64,000 nucleotides of DNA from Nocardioides psychrotolerans (GTDB lineage: Bacteria > Actinomycetota > Actinomycetes > Propionibacteriales > Nocardioidaceae). The stretch is taken from the NCBI RefSeq assembly GCF_900113685.1, contig NZ_FOQG01000014.1, positions 1 through 64,000 of the forward strand, read 5' to 3'. The notes beneath the pieces were generated by a model. The model ran no database searches. It saw nothing but the letters and a program-made list of their open reading frames with translations, and was not told the DNA's origin. Below are positions 22,532 to 31,220 of this stretch, in pieces; positions within the stretch are counted from its first letter, which is position 1, and every line of letters begins with the position of its first letter. The translations under genes and the position numbers were made by a program.

Positions 22532-24049
22532 ATGACCGCCACCGGCCACGACCTCATGGTCGACATGATCCGCACCCAACTCGCCCCCGAGCTCCGCGAA
22601 CGCCCCTGGGACACCCCCGGCGCCATGGCCGCGGCCCTCGACCGCACCACCATCCAGACCCCCGCGCTCGACCTCATCGACGCCCACCTCGTCAAGGTCG
22701 CGAACGGCGAGATCGAACGGCTTATCATCTCGATGCCACCTCAGGAGGGGAAGTCCGAGCGGGCCTCGCGCAGGTTCCCGCTGTGGATGCTGCACCGCGA
22801 CCCCAACCTCCGCATCGCGATCGTGTCGTTCGGCCACGACGTCGCCCGCCGGTGGGGTCGCAAGATCCGTGACGACCTCAAGGCCAACCCCCGCCTCGGC
22901 CTCACCCTGTCCGAGTCCACCCGGGCCCAGCACGAGTTCGAGCTCGTCGGCTACTCCGGCGGCGTGATCTGCGTCGGCGTCGAGGGCGGCCTCACCTCCC
23001 GACCGGTGGACCTGCTGATCATCGACGACCCCTACAAGGACGCGAAGCAAGCCGACTCCGCAGCCTGGGCCGCCACCGTCCGCAACTTCTGGACCGAGGT
23101 CGCCCTCCCCCGCCTTGCCCCTGGCGCACCCGTGGTGATCATCCAGACCCGGTGGCGCGAGGATGACCTCGCCGGGTGGCTCGCCACCGAGGGCGACGAC
23201 TGGACCGTCCTCAACATCCCCGCCCAGGCCGACCACAACCCCGAGAGGGGCGAGACCGACGTCCTCGGCCGGCAGCCCGGCGAGTTCATGGAGTCCGCCC
23301 GCCGCCGCTCCACCGCCGACTGGGCCAAGAAGATCCGCGAGGTCGGATCCCGGGCTTGGAACGCGCTCTACCAGGGCCGCCCATCACCGGCCGAAGGGTC
23401 GATGTTCAAGCGCGACATGTGGGCCGAGTACGACGTTGCCCAGCACCTCGTCCGCGACGACGGCACCTGTATCGTCACGAGCTTCGACGACATGCTCATC
23501 TCCTGGGACCTGACCTTCAAGGGCACCGAGGGCACCGACTTCGTGTGCGGCCAGGTCTGGATGCGCCGCGGTGCCGACGCCTTCCTCCTCGACCAGGTCC
23601 ACGCCCGCATGGACTTCCCCGAGACCTGCAGGCAGGTCCGGCAGCTCGCCGCCAAGTGGCCGCAAGCGCTGCTGAAGATCGTCGAGGACAAGGCCAACGG
23701 TCCAGCCGTCATTGCGGCACTCTCCCGCACGGTCCCCGGGATCGTGCCCGAGGAGCCGCAGGGTGGGAAGGAAGCCCGTGCCGCCGCGGTGTCCCCGCTG
23801 GTGGAGGCCCGCAACGTGTGGCTCCCTTCACCCGAGCTCGCCCCTTGGGTCGGCGGCCTGATCGACGAGGCAGCCGGCTTCCCGACGGCCGCTCATGACG
23901 ACCGCGTGGATTGCCTGACCCAGGCGCTCAACCGGTTGATCCTGCAGCCGCTGATGCACGGTGAGGGCGGGCTGCAGGACCTCCGGCATGGTCTCGGTGC
24001 TGACTTCGAGCAGGCCGAGGCGCGAGGGTTCTGGTCCAGTCCCGTCTAG
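22532..24049 (+). CDS. terL: terminase large subunit
   Basis: 505 aa. The ATPase has Walker A PPQEGKS at 69-75 and Walker B LLIIDDP near residue 168. The C-terminal RNase H-like nuclease has acidic residues in SWDLTFKGTEGTDFV, VEDKANG and HDDRVD. Preceded by GGGGGTGA as ribosome site. It cuts concatemeric phage DNA and pumps it through the portal encoded at 25538. It opens the late operon. The small subunit is not obvious next to it, so the zinc-motif protein at 17363 or the protein at 20280 may fill that role. Confidence 0.93.
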   Translation: MTATGHDLMVDMIRTQLAPELRERPWDTPGAMAAALDRTTIQTPALDLIDAHLVKVANGEIERLIISMPPQEGKSERASRRFPLWMLHRDPNLRIAIVSFGHDVARRWGRKIRDDLKANPRLGLTLSESTRAQHEFELVGYSGGVICVGVEGGLTSRPVDLLIIDDPYKDAKQADSAAWAATVRNFWTEVALPRLAPGAPVVIIQTRWREDDLAGWLATEGDDWTVLNIPAQADHNPERGETDVLGRQPGEFMESARRRSTADWAKKIREVGSRAWNALYQGRPSPAEGSMFKRDMWAEYDVAQHLVRDDGTCIVTSFDDMLISWDLTFKGTEGTDFVCGQVWMRRGADAFLLDQVHARMDFPETCRQVRQLAAKWPQALLKIVEDKANGPAVIAALSRTVPGIVPEEPQGGKEARAAAVSPLVEARNVWLPSPELAPWVGGLIDEAAGFPTAAHDDRVDCLTQALNRLILQPLMHGEGGLQDLRHGLGADFEQAEARGFWSSPV

Positions 24050-24097
24050 GCCGCCGGATACGTAGACGTCGTGGGCGAATAGTGGGAGAATGAGAGC

Positions 24098-24131
24098 GGC
24101 TCCCGAGGTGCTGGAAACACCGCCGGGAGCC
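24098..24131 (+). promoter_or_regulatory. two-tier RNA/DNA hairpin upstream of the HNH gene
   Basis: Outer arms GGCTCCCG (24098-24105) and CGGGAGCC (24124-24131) enclose inner arms GGTG (24107-24110) and CACC (24118-24121) around CTGGAAA. I have seen very similar elements before free-standing HNH genes in actinophages, so it may be part of the mobile HNH unit. It lies 38 bp before the HNH start, possibly as a terminator or attenuator. Confidence 0.5.
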
Positions 24132-24169
24132 TGACCCACTCACTCGACTACAACGAGGAAAGGGCTGCC

Positions 24170-24730
24170 GTGAAGGCTACCCACTGCTCGGTCCCAGAAT
24201 GCGACCGCCCGATCAACGCTCGGGAACTCTGCAAGGCCCACTACTACCGGTGGTCGCGCTACGGCGACCCGCTCGGTACGCCACCACCGCGTGCACCACG
24301 ACCCTTGAAGGCAAAGAACCCGTGCACTATCGACGGGTGCGACCTGGTCCAGTACGGGCGTGGCTGGTGCGAGAACCACTACGCCCGGTGGCGGCGGCAC
24401 GGCTCGACCCACGACAAGCGCGCAGAGAGCCGCGACGCCCGTGTTCGCTTCGAGGAGCGAGTCGACCGGACGACCACCCCACTCGGGTGCCACCTCTGGC
24501 AGGGACCACCCAACGGGTCGGGTTACGGCTACTTCAACCTGAACGGCCGAAGCGTCGGCGCTCACGTCGCGGCCTGCCTCCTGGCGGGTGTCGACGTGCC
24601 TTCGGGCTACGAGCCCGACCACCTGTGCCGCGTCCCACTGTGCGTCCGCATGGACCACCTCGAAGTCGTCACCGCGGCCGAGAACAAGCGCCGAGCGGCG
24701 TCGGTGCGTTGGGGCAAGGTGTCGGCATGA
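24170..24730 (+). CDS. HNH homing-type endonuclease
   Basis: 186 aa from GTG with a strong GAGGAAAGGG site upstream. Two N-terminal Cys/His modules (CSVPECDRPINARELCKAHY, CTIDGCD...WCENHYARW) precede the HNH_3 core: GCHLWQG, GYGYFNLNGRSVGAHVAA, GYEPDHLCRVPLCV and HLEVVTAAEN. Free-standing HNH genes of this kind are mobile and often sit beside terminase and portal genes; some are required for packaging. It interrupts the usual TerL-portal order. Confidence 0.88.
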   Translation: MKATHCSVPECDRPINARELCKAHYYRWSRYGDPLGTPPPRAPRPLKAKNPCTIDGCDLVQYGRGWCENHYARWRRHGSTHDKRAESRDARVRFEERVDRTTTPLGCHLWQGPPNGSGYGYFNLNGRSVGAHVAACLLAGVDVPSGYEPDHLCRVPLCVRMDHLEVVTAAENKRRAASVRWGKVSA

Positions 24731-25041
24731 CCGCCGACCTACGTCATGTCGTCTACGCCAATCTGCGCAAGAACCTCCGCTTCCTGCGCCGCACGACCCG
24801 CAGCGGCGACCACTGGATGAAGCAACGCGACCTCGTCGACGCCCTCGCCCTGCAGGGCATCAGCGGCTGGCACCCGCAGACAGTCAGCCAGGTGGAGAAC
24901 GGCAGTCGAGGCGTCGACGCGGCAGAGCTGGTTGCGCTCTCACGGATCTTCCGGGTGACTGTCGATGAGCTTCTGAACGCGGACGCCGGGCACGACCCGA
25001 GGCCCAGCATCGGGATCTACGAGCAGCTGACATGGCCGTGA
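24727..25041 (+). CDS. XRE-family HTH protein in the packaging region
   Basis: 104 aa. A Cro/CI-type HTH includes MKQRDLVDALALQG, HPQTVSQVENGSRG and ALSRIFRVTVDELL. It overlaps the HNH gene by 4 bp and the next gene by 10 bp, so it may travel with the HNH unit. A regulator inside the packaging genes is unusual and could modulate late expression (inference). Confidence 0.72.
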   Translation: MTADLRHVVYANLRKNLRFLRRTTRSGDHWMKQRDLVDALALQGISGWHPQTVSQVENGSRGVDAAELVALSRIFRVTVDELLNADAGHDPRPSIGIYEQLTWP

Positions 25042-25511
25042 ATCCTGGGGTGCTGCAGCAGTTTGCCGACACGTACAGGGCGGCGTACAACACCAAGCCG
25101 CACCACGCCACGTCGATCACTGCCGCCGCGCTGGGGATCTCGCGCGCCACCGCGATTCGTCGCCTTGCCGCTGTCCGTGCGGCCGGGCTCTTCGTCGAGA
25201 GCAAGCACGGCCCGAAGCACGCCCGCTGGACTAGCGACGGGCCGTCGTGGCTTGCCTGCCGCCACTGTCGCGAGCCCTGGCCGTGCACATCTGCCCGCGA
25301 CGGAGAGACCGCCGTCGACGGCCCTCATCTTTGCCCGGAGTTGACGGAGAGCTGCTCTCGCTGCCGCCCCATGCTTGGCTTATCGCCCGATACCCCCGCC
25401 CCCGTCGCACCCGGACCGTTGTGTGACGACGCCACCGCGCAGGACATCGCGGCCCACGCCGCCGCTGTCGTCGCCTACACCGTCGCGACCGCTGCTGCGA
25501 ACCCCGTCTGA
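25032..25511 (+). CDS. HTH protein with CxxC motifs
   Basis: 159 aa. An N-terminal HTH (TSITAAALGISRATAIRRLAA) of the kind that reads DNA is followed by a cysteine section (CRHCREPWPC, CPELTESCSRC) and a Pro/Ala-rich tail. Small terminase subunits also begin with such an HTH, so a DNA-recognition role in packaging is possible. Not assignable with certainty. Confidence 0.62.
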   Translation: MAVNPGVLQQFADTYRAAYNTKPHHATSITAAALGISRATAIRRLAAVRAAGLFVESKHGPKHARWTSDGPSWLACRHCREPWPCTSARDGETAVDGPHLCPELTESCSRCRPMLGLSPDTPAPVAPGPLCDDATAQDIAAHAAAVVAYTVATAAANPV

Positions 25512-25537
25512 CCCACCCCACGCCCGAGGAGGTCCAC

Positions 25538-27106
25538 ATGCCCGACTGGACCCTCACCGAGGCAGACGAGACCGCCGCCCTGGCGCCCCTGCAGGAGCAG
25601 CTGGCCGCCGAGCAGCAGATGGTGTGGCTCCTCAAGGAGTCCTACGCCGACCTAGAGAACCTCTACCGCGACGACCTCGGGTGGAAGAAGCTCGGCGGCG
25701 AGTCCACCGCCTTCACAGCCGAGGGCCGCAACCGCATGGCCGCCCTCGCCGACCTCTCCGCCACCGGCAACGCGCTGATCAAGCGCGGCCTGAACCTCCG
25801 CATCGCCTACGTGTGGGGCCAAGGCGTCACAGTCGCCGTGCGCGACGACGGCTCCACCGGCCAGGACGTCAACGCCGTGTGGCAGGCGTTCTGGGACGAG
25901 GCCACCAACCGCCGCGAGTTCACCTCCTCGGAGGCCCAGACCCGCTACGAGCGGCGCCTCGGCACCCGCGGTGAGGCGTTCTGGGCGTTCCCCACCGACC
26001 CGCTCACTGGTCGTGTCCGGGTCCGGCACATCCCGGCGAAGGAGATCGTCGACCGGGTCTGCAACCCCGAGGATGTCGCCGACGTGTGGCTCTACAAGCG
26101 GTTGTGGACCGCCGTCACCCTCGACCGTGCCACCGGCCGCAAGGGCACCGAGCAGCGCATCACGTACTACCCGGCGCTCGGGTTCTACCCCCGCCAGCGC
26201 GCGCAGTCGTGGGACGGCACCGAGATCCGGTGGGACGCACCCATGCGCCCGGTCACTGTGAACTGCCCCGACGAGGACTGGCGCGGTGTTGGCGACGTCC
26301 TCGCCGCGATGCCCTGGGCGAAGATGGACAAGGAGTTCTTGGAGGACCTGGCCGTCTACATGCGGGCCCTGACCCGGATCCTGGGCCAGATCACTGCGAA
26401 GTCCGGCCGCGCGGCCTCTGCCGCAGCCGCGGCCGTGAACGCCGCCAACGTCGCCGGTGGCACCCCGGCCGGCGCCTGGGCCGCGACCGACGCTGGGACC
26501 ACGATGTCGATGGTCTCCAAGTCCGGCGCCCAGATCGACGGCGAGACCCACCGGCCGTTCGCGACCATGGTCGCCGCCGCCCTCGAGGTCCCCCTGACCA
26601 TGCTGCTCGGCGACCCGGGCGTCTCCGGCTCGAGGGCGACCGCCGAGACCCTGGACCAGCCGACCGAGCTCATGGCCCGGCTGCGCCAGGAGGTCCACGC
26701 GGAGTTCTTCCGCGACGTCGCCGGCTACGTCATCGACATGGCCGTCGTCGCACCCCGGGGCTCGCTGCGTGGCAGCGTCGTGCGCGACGGTGACCGCCTA
26801 GTCGTGACGCTGCCTGAGGGCGACGACCGCACGGTCGACATCGACTGGCCCGAGTTCGACTCCACCCCGCTCAAGGACCTGGTCGCCGCGATCGCCGAGG
26901 CCGACGCCACCGAGAAGGTCCCGCCGGTCGAGATCTTCAAGCTGTTCGCCCGGGCGTTCGGGCTCGACGACATCGACGACCTGATCGACGCGATGACCGA
27001 CGAGGACGGCAACTGGATCGACCCGGCTGCTAGCGCCGGCGACGTGGCCGCCCAGAGGTTCCGCCGCGGCGGCGACCCGGCCGGCGTGACCGACCCCGAG
27101 GCCTGA
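25538..27106 (+). CDS. phage portal protein
   Basis: 522 aa with a GAGGAGG ribosome site. The layout LYRDDLGWKKLGGES, LIKRGLNLRIAYVWGQGV and, near residue 350, PLTMLLGDPG followed by ATAETLDQPTELMARLR is typical of siphovirus portals. The dodecameric ring forms the DNA channel at one capsid vertex and docks the terminase. It is followed by the head morphogenesis gene after 2 bp. Confidence 0.88.
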   Translation: MPDWTLTEADETAALAPLQEQLAAEQQMVWLLKESYADLENLYRDDLGWKKLGGESTAFTAEGRNRMAALADLSATGNALIKRGLNLRIAYVWGQGVTVAVRDDGSTGQDVNAVWQAFWDEATNRREFTSSEAQTRYERRLGTRGEAFWAFPTDPLTGRVRVRHIPAKEIVDRVCNPEDVADVWLYKRLWTAVTLDRATGRKGTEQRITYYPALGFYPRQRAQSWDGTEIRWDAPMRPVTVNCPDEDWRGVGDVLAAMPWAKMDKEFLEDLAVYMRALTRILGQITAKSGRAASAAAAAVNAANVAGGTPAGAWAATDAGTTMSMVSKSGAQIDGETHRPFATMVAAALEVPLTMLLGDPGVSGSRATAETLDQPTELMARLRQEVHAEFFRDVAGYVIDMAVVAPRGSLRGSVVRDGDRLVVTLPEGDDRTVDIDWPEFDSTPLKDLVAAIAEADATEKVPPVEIFKLFARAFGLDDIDDLIDAMTDEDGNWIDPAASAGDVAAQRFRRGGDPAGVTDPEA

Positions 27107-27108
27107 CC

Positions 27109-28170
27109 GTGGCCGTCACCCGCCGCACCCTGCGCCTCCAGGAGCAGCTCCGCCGCGAGCTGCTGGCCATCACCGACACCCAAACCCGCACCCTGGTCAG
27201 CGCCTGGGTCGACGCCTGGAACGAGGTCGAGGCCGACCTCACCGCCGTCCTCCTCGACATGCTCACCGCCGGCGACCAGGTCACCCGCGCCCAGCTGCTC
27301 CGATCCACCCGCCTCCGCAAGGCCCTCGGCGTCATCGCCGACCACCTCGAGCGGCTCATCGAGGACGCCGGAATCACCATCACCGGCGACCTGCGCACGG
27401 TCATCGACACCGCAGGCGGCGCCCAAGCCTCCGTCATCGACTCCCAGCTCCCGCCCCGCTCCAACCTCCTCGACGACCTCGACTCCTGGTCGCGCGTCAG
27501 CGAACGCCAGATCGAGGCGATCGTGACCCGGTCCACGCAGCAGATCACCTCGCTCCTCGACCCCCTCTCCGGTGAGGCGTACGACGCCGTACGCCGCGAG
27601 CTCATCCGCGGCGTCGCCTCCGGCTCCAACCCCCGCGCCACCGCGGCGCGGATGGTGCGCCGCGCCGAGAAGGGCTTCAACGGCGGCCTCAACCGGGCAC
27701 TCACCATCGCCCGCACCGAGACCCTCGACGCGCACCGCACCGCCGCCGCTCTCGGCCAGGCGCAGCACGGCGACGTGCTCGCCGGGTGGACGTGGCTCGC
27801 GAAGCTCGACACCCTCACCTGCCCCTCGTGCTGGTCCCAGCACGGCACCCTCCACGACCTCACCGACCCGGGCCCGTTTGACCACCAGTCCGGCCGGTGC
27901 GGACGGATGCCCACCGTGAAGCCCTGGTCGGACCTCGGCCTCGACATCGACGAGCCCCCGTCGTTGATCCCCGACGCCGGGGACCTCTTCGACGGGCTCA
28001 CCTCAGCCGAGCAGCTCGCGATCCTCGGCCCGGCCCGGTACGACGCCTGGGCTCGCGGGGAGTTCCCGCTCACCGCCTGGTCGGTGCGGCGTACGACGCC
28101 CGGGTGGCGCGACTCGTTCGGTGTCGCGCCGGTGCCTCAGAGCGGTGGCCGGGTCCGGTCCGTGGCCTGA
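27109..28170 (+). CDS. head morphogenesis/minor capsid protein (Mu gpF-like)
   Basis: 353 aa from GTG. The C-terminal half has the phage_Mu_F signature: IARTETLDAHRTAAALGQ, WTWLAKLDTLTCPSCWSQHG, then HQSGRCGRMP, with paired Cys/His. The N-terminal half is long and helical. It joins the portal in early head assembly. Its last codons are overlapped on the opposite strand by a small zinc-finger gene. Confidence 0.83.
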   Translation: MAVTRRTLRLQEQLRRELLAITDTQTRTLVSAWVDAWNEVEADLTAVLLDMLTAGDQVTRAQLLRSTRLRKALGVIADHLERLIEDAGITITGDLRTVIDTAGGAQASVIDSQLPPRSNLLDDLDSWSRVSERQIEAIVTRSTQQITSLLDPLSGEAYDAVRRELIRGVASGSNPRATAARMVRRAEKGFNGGLNRALTIARTETLDAHRTAAALGQAQHGDVLAGWTWLAKLDTLTCPSCWSQHGTLHDLTDPGPFDHQSGRCGRMPTVKPWSDLGLDIDEPPSLIPDAGDLFDGLTSAEQLAILGPARYDAWARGEFPLTAWSVRRTTPGWRDSFGVAPVPQSGGRVRSVA

Positions 28171-28298
28171 GCCGGTTCGTACCTGACCGACCCGCAGCGG
28201 ACGCACGACGACGTGACGTCCAACCGGGTCCTGCGCAGCCCCACCTCGACCAGCCGCCACACGTGCTCGACGCAGTCCGCGTCGTCGTCAGCACCCAT
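28137..28298 (-). CDS. small opposite-strand zinc-finger protein
   Basis: 53 aa, MGADDDADCVEHVWRLVEVG followed by a strand section and SSCVRCGSVRYEP. The C9/H12 and C32/C35 set forms a plausible zinc site, and the 'CxxHxW...CxxCG...YEP' layout recurs in small actinophage proteins encoded near head genes. It fills the otherwise empty gap 28171-28333 and overlaps the 3' end of the head morphogenesis gene. Transcription would oppose the late operon, so expression in the lysogen is conceivable. Confidence 0.55.
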   Translation of the reverse strand: MGADDDADCVEHVWRLVEVGLRRTRLDVTSSCVRCGSVRYEPAQATDRTRPPL

Positions 28299-28333
28299 CC
28301 GCCGAACGCTACCCGTGACCGGGAGGTCTGACC

Positions 28334-29581
28334 ATGCCCAAGCCGCTCACCGAGAGCGTCAACCTCGCCGAGGCTTCCACCTCGACGACCGACGACGCAG
28401 GCCTACTCGAGGTCGAGTTCATCACCCCCGGCTGGGGCTCCTCGGGCTACTACTCCCCGAAGGTCATCGAGGCCGCCGCCCCGCTCTTCGCCGTCGGCAC
28501 CCACATGTACTTCGACCACCCCACCGAGACCGAGCACCACGAGCGCCCCGGTCGTTCCGTGCGGGACCTCGCTGCCGTCATCATCGAGGCCGGCGTCGTC
28601 AACAAGGCCACCGGTGGCATCCGCGGCAAGGTCAAGCCCCTCGCTCCCTACCGCGAGCTCCTGACCGATGAGGCATTCGCCTCCAACGTCGGGGTCTCCA
28701 TCCGCGCCTCCGCCTCCGACATCGTCGTGGGCGAGGCCGAGGGACGCCGCGGACCCATCATCGAGGGCCTGGTCGAGGTCGACTCTGTCGACTTCGTCAC
28801 CCGCGCCGGCCGCGGCGGGAAGGTCCTCGCGGTCCTCGAGTCCGCCCGGCACGCCGACGTCCATGAGGCCACAGCCTCTGACCGCCACCAGCAGCTGCAG
28901 CGCGCCGTCCGCGCCGAGCACGACGGAACGAACGGGTGGGTCTACGTCCGCGACCACGACGCCGACGAGCGCGTCGTGTGGTTCGAGATCTCCGGCGAGG
29001 GCCCCACCGAGACCTGGCAGCAGACCTACGACGTCGGCGCCAACGACGTCGACATCACCCTGACCGGCGAGCCCACCCGGGTCTCGGCGCTCACCACCTA
29101 CGTCCCGGTCACCCGGCCGGACAGCACCATCCCAACCACGGAGTCCCAGGAGGACACCATGCCCAAGATCCAGATCGAGGAGGCCGAGCACGCTCGCCTC
29201 ACCGAGACGGCCGGTCGGGTGGACGCGCTCGAGTCCGAGAACGTCACCCTGAAGGCCGAGCGCGACCAGCTCCGCGAGGCCGACGCCACCCGCGTCCGCA
29301 CCGACCGTGCCCGCGAGATCGTCGCCGACCGCGCCAAGGAGGCCGGCGTCGAGTTCACCGCTCTCGAGGCCCGCGGCCTGATCGCTGACCTCCCCATCAA
29401 GGACGGCGCCCTCGACGAGGACGCGTTCACCACCACCGTCGACGAGAACGCCACCGCCAAGAAGAGCCCCGGCACCGGCGTCAAGGGCTTCGGCGCCTCC
29501 GCCCAGACCACCGAGGAGTCCGCCACCGAGCGGCCCACGACCACCCCGTGGGGCCGCCCCCTCACGGTGAAGGGAGCCTGA
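28334..29581 (+). CDS. capsid maturation protease with C-terminal scaffold
   Basis: 415 aa. The first 190 residues match the phage prohead protease layout (GYYSPKVIEAAAPLF, THMYFDHP, FASNVGVSIRASA, VDSVDFVTRAG). After a linker, residues 276-415 are a charged helical scaffold (MPKIQIEEAEHARLTETAGR onward, coiled coil, Glu-rich) ending in a Thr/Pro tail. A ribosome site and ATG inside the frame at 29159 would produce the scaffold alone, as with lambda C/Nu3. Confidence 0.8.
   Translation: MPKPLTESVNLAEASTSTTDDAGLLEVEFITPGWGSSGYYSPKVIEAAAPLFAVGTHMYFDHPTETEHHERPGRSVRDLAAVIIEAGVVNKATGGIRGKVKPLAPYRELLTDEAFASNVGVSIRASASDIVVGEAEGRRGPIIEGLVEVDSVDFVTRAGRGGKVLAVLESARHADVHEATASDRHQQLQRAVRAEHDGTNGWVYVRDHDADERVVWFEISGEGPTETWQQTYDVGANDVDITLTGEPTRVSALTTYVPVTRPDSTIPTTESQEDTMPKIQIEEAEHARLTETAGRVDALESENVTLKAERDQLREADATRVRTDRAREIVADRAKEAGVEFTALEARGLIADLPIKDGALDEDAFTTTVDENATAKKSPGTGVKGFGASAQTTEESATERPTTTPWGRPLTVKGA
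29159..29581 (+). CDS. nested scaffold protein from an internal start
   Basis: 140 aa in the same frame as the protease. AGGAGG at 29148-29153 is five bases before ATG 29159, the strongest possible ribosome site at the ideal distance, which is not expected by chance in the middle of a gene. The product starts MPKIQIEEAEHARL and is mostly coiled coil. It should act as assembly scaffold and be removed by the protease. Confidence 0.72.
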   Translation: MPKIQIEEAEHARLTETAGRVDALESENVTLKAERDQLREADATRVRTDRAREIVADRAKEAGVEFTALEARGLIADLPIKDGALDEDAFTTTVDENATAKKSPGTGVKGFGASAQTTEESATERPTTTPWGRPLTVKGA

Positions 29582-29582
29582 C

Positions 29583-29978
29583 ATGGCCACCAACGAGAAG
29601 TTCCGCCCCGGCGACAAGGTCTCCCTGCCCGTCGCGGCCGGCAAGAAGTCTGGCGACCCGGTCCGCGTGGGCAGCCTCAACGGTGTCTGCGCCACCGACC
29701 GCGCCAAGGTCGACGTCTCCCCGACGAACACCGACGGCACCGTCAACGCCACCTACAACTACGGCGGCGGCAACATCACCGGCAACGCGTCGGTGTGGCT
29801 CGACGGCGGTCACGAGTTCACGGTCGCGTTCGCGGTCGCGAACATCGGCGACCCCGTCTACATCCTCGCCGACGGCTCCGCCCTCACCGGCACCGTGACC
29901 GCGAACAACCTGTACGGCCACGCCCTCACCACGAAGGGCGCGCCCAGCGGGCCCCTGACCGTTCGCATCGCGAACTGA
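29583..29978 (+). CDS. head decoration protein (DUF2190-like)
   Basis: 131 aa. The beta-rich sequence with FRPGDKVSLPVAAGKKSGDP, VRVGSLNGVCAT and GDPVYILADGSALT is the pattern of DUF2190 capsid cement proteins. It lies between scaffold and major capsid genes, the usual place. It probably stabilises the expanded capsid from outside. Confidence 0.78.
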   Translation: MATNEKFRPGDKVSLPVAAGKKSGDPVRVGSLNGVCATDRAKVDVSPTNTDGTVNATYNYGGGNITGNASVWLDGGHEFTVAFAVANIGDPVYILADGSALTGTVTANNLYGHALTTKGAPSGPLTVRIAN

Positions 29979-29991
29979 TCGGAGCACGACC

Positions 29992-31143
29992 ATGACGATC
30001 GAGCTGCTCACCGGAGACGCCGCGGTCAACGCCGCCTCGGACTCCGACTTCTCCGGCACCTTCAACCCCCGCGCCCTGCGCGTCGGGGAGTCGCTCGCCG
30101 AGCGTGCCACGACCATGTTGGGCGAGGCCTTCGCCAACAAGTGGGGCGCCGACGTGCGCCTCGCCGAGGCGTTCTCGACCAGCGACTTCAAGCTCGCCGC
30201 CTCGGTCGAGCTCGACAAGGAGATGCTCACCCAGTACGACGAGCTCCCCTCCACGTGGGACCAGTACTCCGACACCACCACCGTGCGGGACTTCCGTCCC
30301 AAGCGGCTGCAGTCGCGCTGGCGCTCCACGATCGGGATGTCCCGGGTCCCCGAGCTCACCGAGTACCCGGCCGACGACCGCCGCGGTGCCACCGAGTACG
30401 CGATCCAGGTCGCCAAGTACGGCCGCCGGTTCGCGATCTCGTGGGAGGCCTGGATGAACAACGAGGCCATCGGTGAGATCGAGGACCTCCCCGGCGAGCT
30501 GGCCCGCCAGGCCCGCGAGACCGAGATGATCGCCGCGGTCTCCAACCTGCTGCTCGTCGACCCGGCGACCAACACCGCCACCGACGTCAACACCGGCTTC
30601 TTCAAGGCCGGCAACGGCAACACCCCCACGGCACTGCCGCTGAACCGCGCCAACCTCAAGTCGGTGTGGGACGGCATGGCGACCAAGAAGGACCCGAACA
30701 GCAAGCGGGTCATCGCCCGGCCTGACATGACCCTGGTCATCCCGAAGTCGCTCGAGGCCACCGTGCTCTCGATCGTGCGACCGACGGTCGTCCGGACCAC
30801 GGTCAACGGTGTCGAGGTCGAGGAAACCAACGAGTTCTCGTCCTTGTCCTACGTCGTCGAGCCGATGCTCGACTTCGTCAACGCGCACGCGAACGCCGCG
30901 ACCACGTGGTTCCTCGTTCCCAAGCCGCGCAGCACGCGCCCTGCCCTGTGGGTCGCGAAGCTGGCCGGCCACGAGCAGCCCGACCTGCGCGTCAGGGCCG
31001 ACACCGGCCAGCGCGTCGGTGGCGGTGACATCTCGGCGCTCGAGGGGTCCTTCGAGATCGACGACATCCAGTACCGCGGTCGTCACATCGTCGGCAACCA
31101 GCAGGGCGACCCGCTGTTCACCTACGTCTCGCGCGGCGCCTGA
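29992..31143 (+). CDS. major capsid protein
   Basis: 383 aa preceded by GGAG. The Mu-type/HK97-fold layout is visible: helical N-arm (RVGESLAERATTMLGEAF), FKLAASVELDKEMLTQYDEL, an RRFAISWEAWMNNEAIGEI core helix, and a terminal strand GQRVGGGDISALEGSF. Length fits HK97-fold capsid proteins without a delta domain. A 16-bp hairpin follows the stop, which suits a highly expressed gene. Confidence 0.87.
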   Translation: MTIELLTGDAAVNAASDSDFSGTFNPRALRVGESLAERATTMLGEAFANKWGADVRLAEAFSTSDFKLAASVELDKEMLTQYDELPSTWDQYSDTTTVRDFRPKRLQSRWRSTIGMSRVPELTEYPADDRRGATEYAIQVAKYGRRFAISWEAWMNNEAIGEIEDLPGELARQARETEMIAAVSNLLLVDPATNTATDVNTGFFKAGNGNTPTALPLNRANLKSVWDGMATKKDPNSKRVIARPDMTLVIPKSLEATVLSIVRPTVVRTTVNGVEVEETNEFSSLSYVVEPMLDFVNAHANAATTWFLVPKPRSTRPALWVAKLAGHEQPDLRVRADTGQRVGGGDISALEGSFEIDDIQYRGRHIVGNQQGDPLFTYVSRGA

Positions 31144-31159
31144 GCCGAGACCTGCACCG

Positions 31160-31196
31160 CCGGTGGGCGGGGCGGCGATCCCGCCCCGTCCACCGG
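31160..31196 (+). terminator. strong hairpin after the major capsid gene
   Basis: Arms 31160-31175 and 31181-31196 pair over 16 bp with a single G-U and a 5-nt loop. No T run follows. Probably a partial terminator or mRNA 3'-stabilising structure that lifts capsid expression above the downstream genes. Confidence 0.65.
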
Positions 31197-31220
31197 ATCA
31201 GCACCACCTGAGGAGGACCC

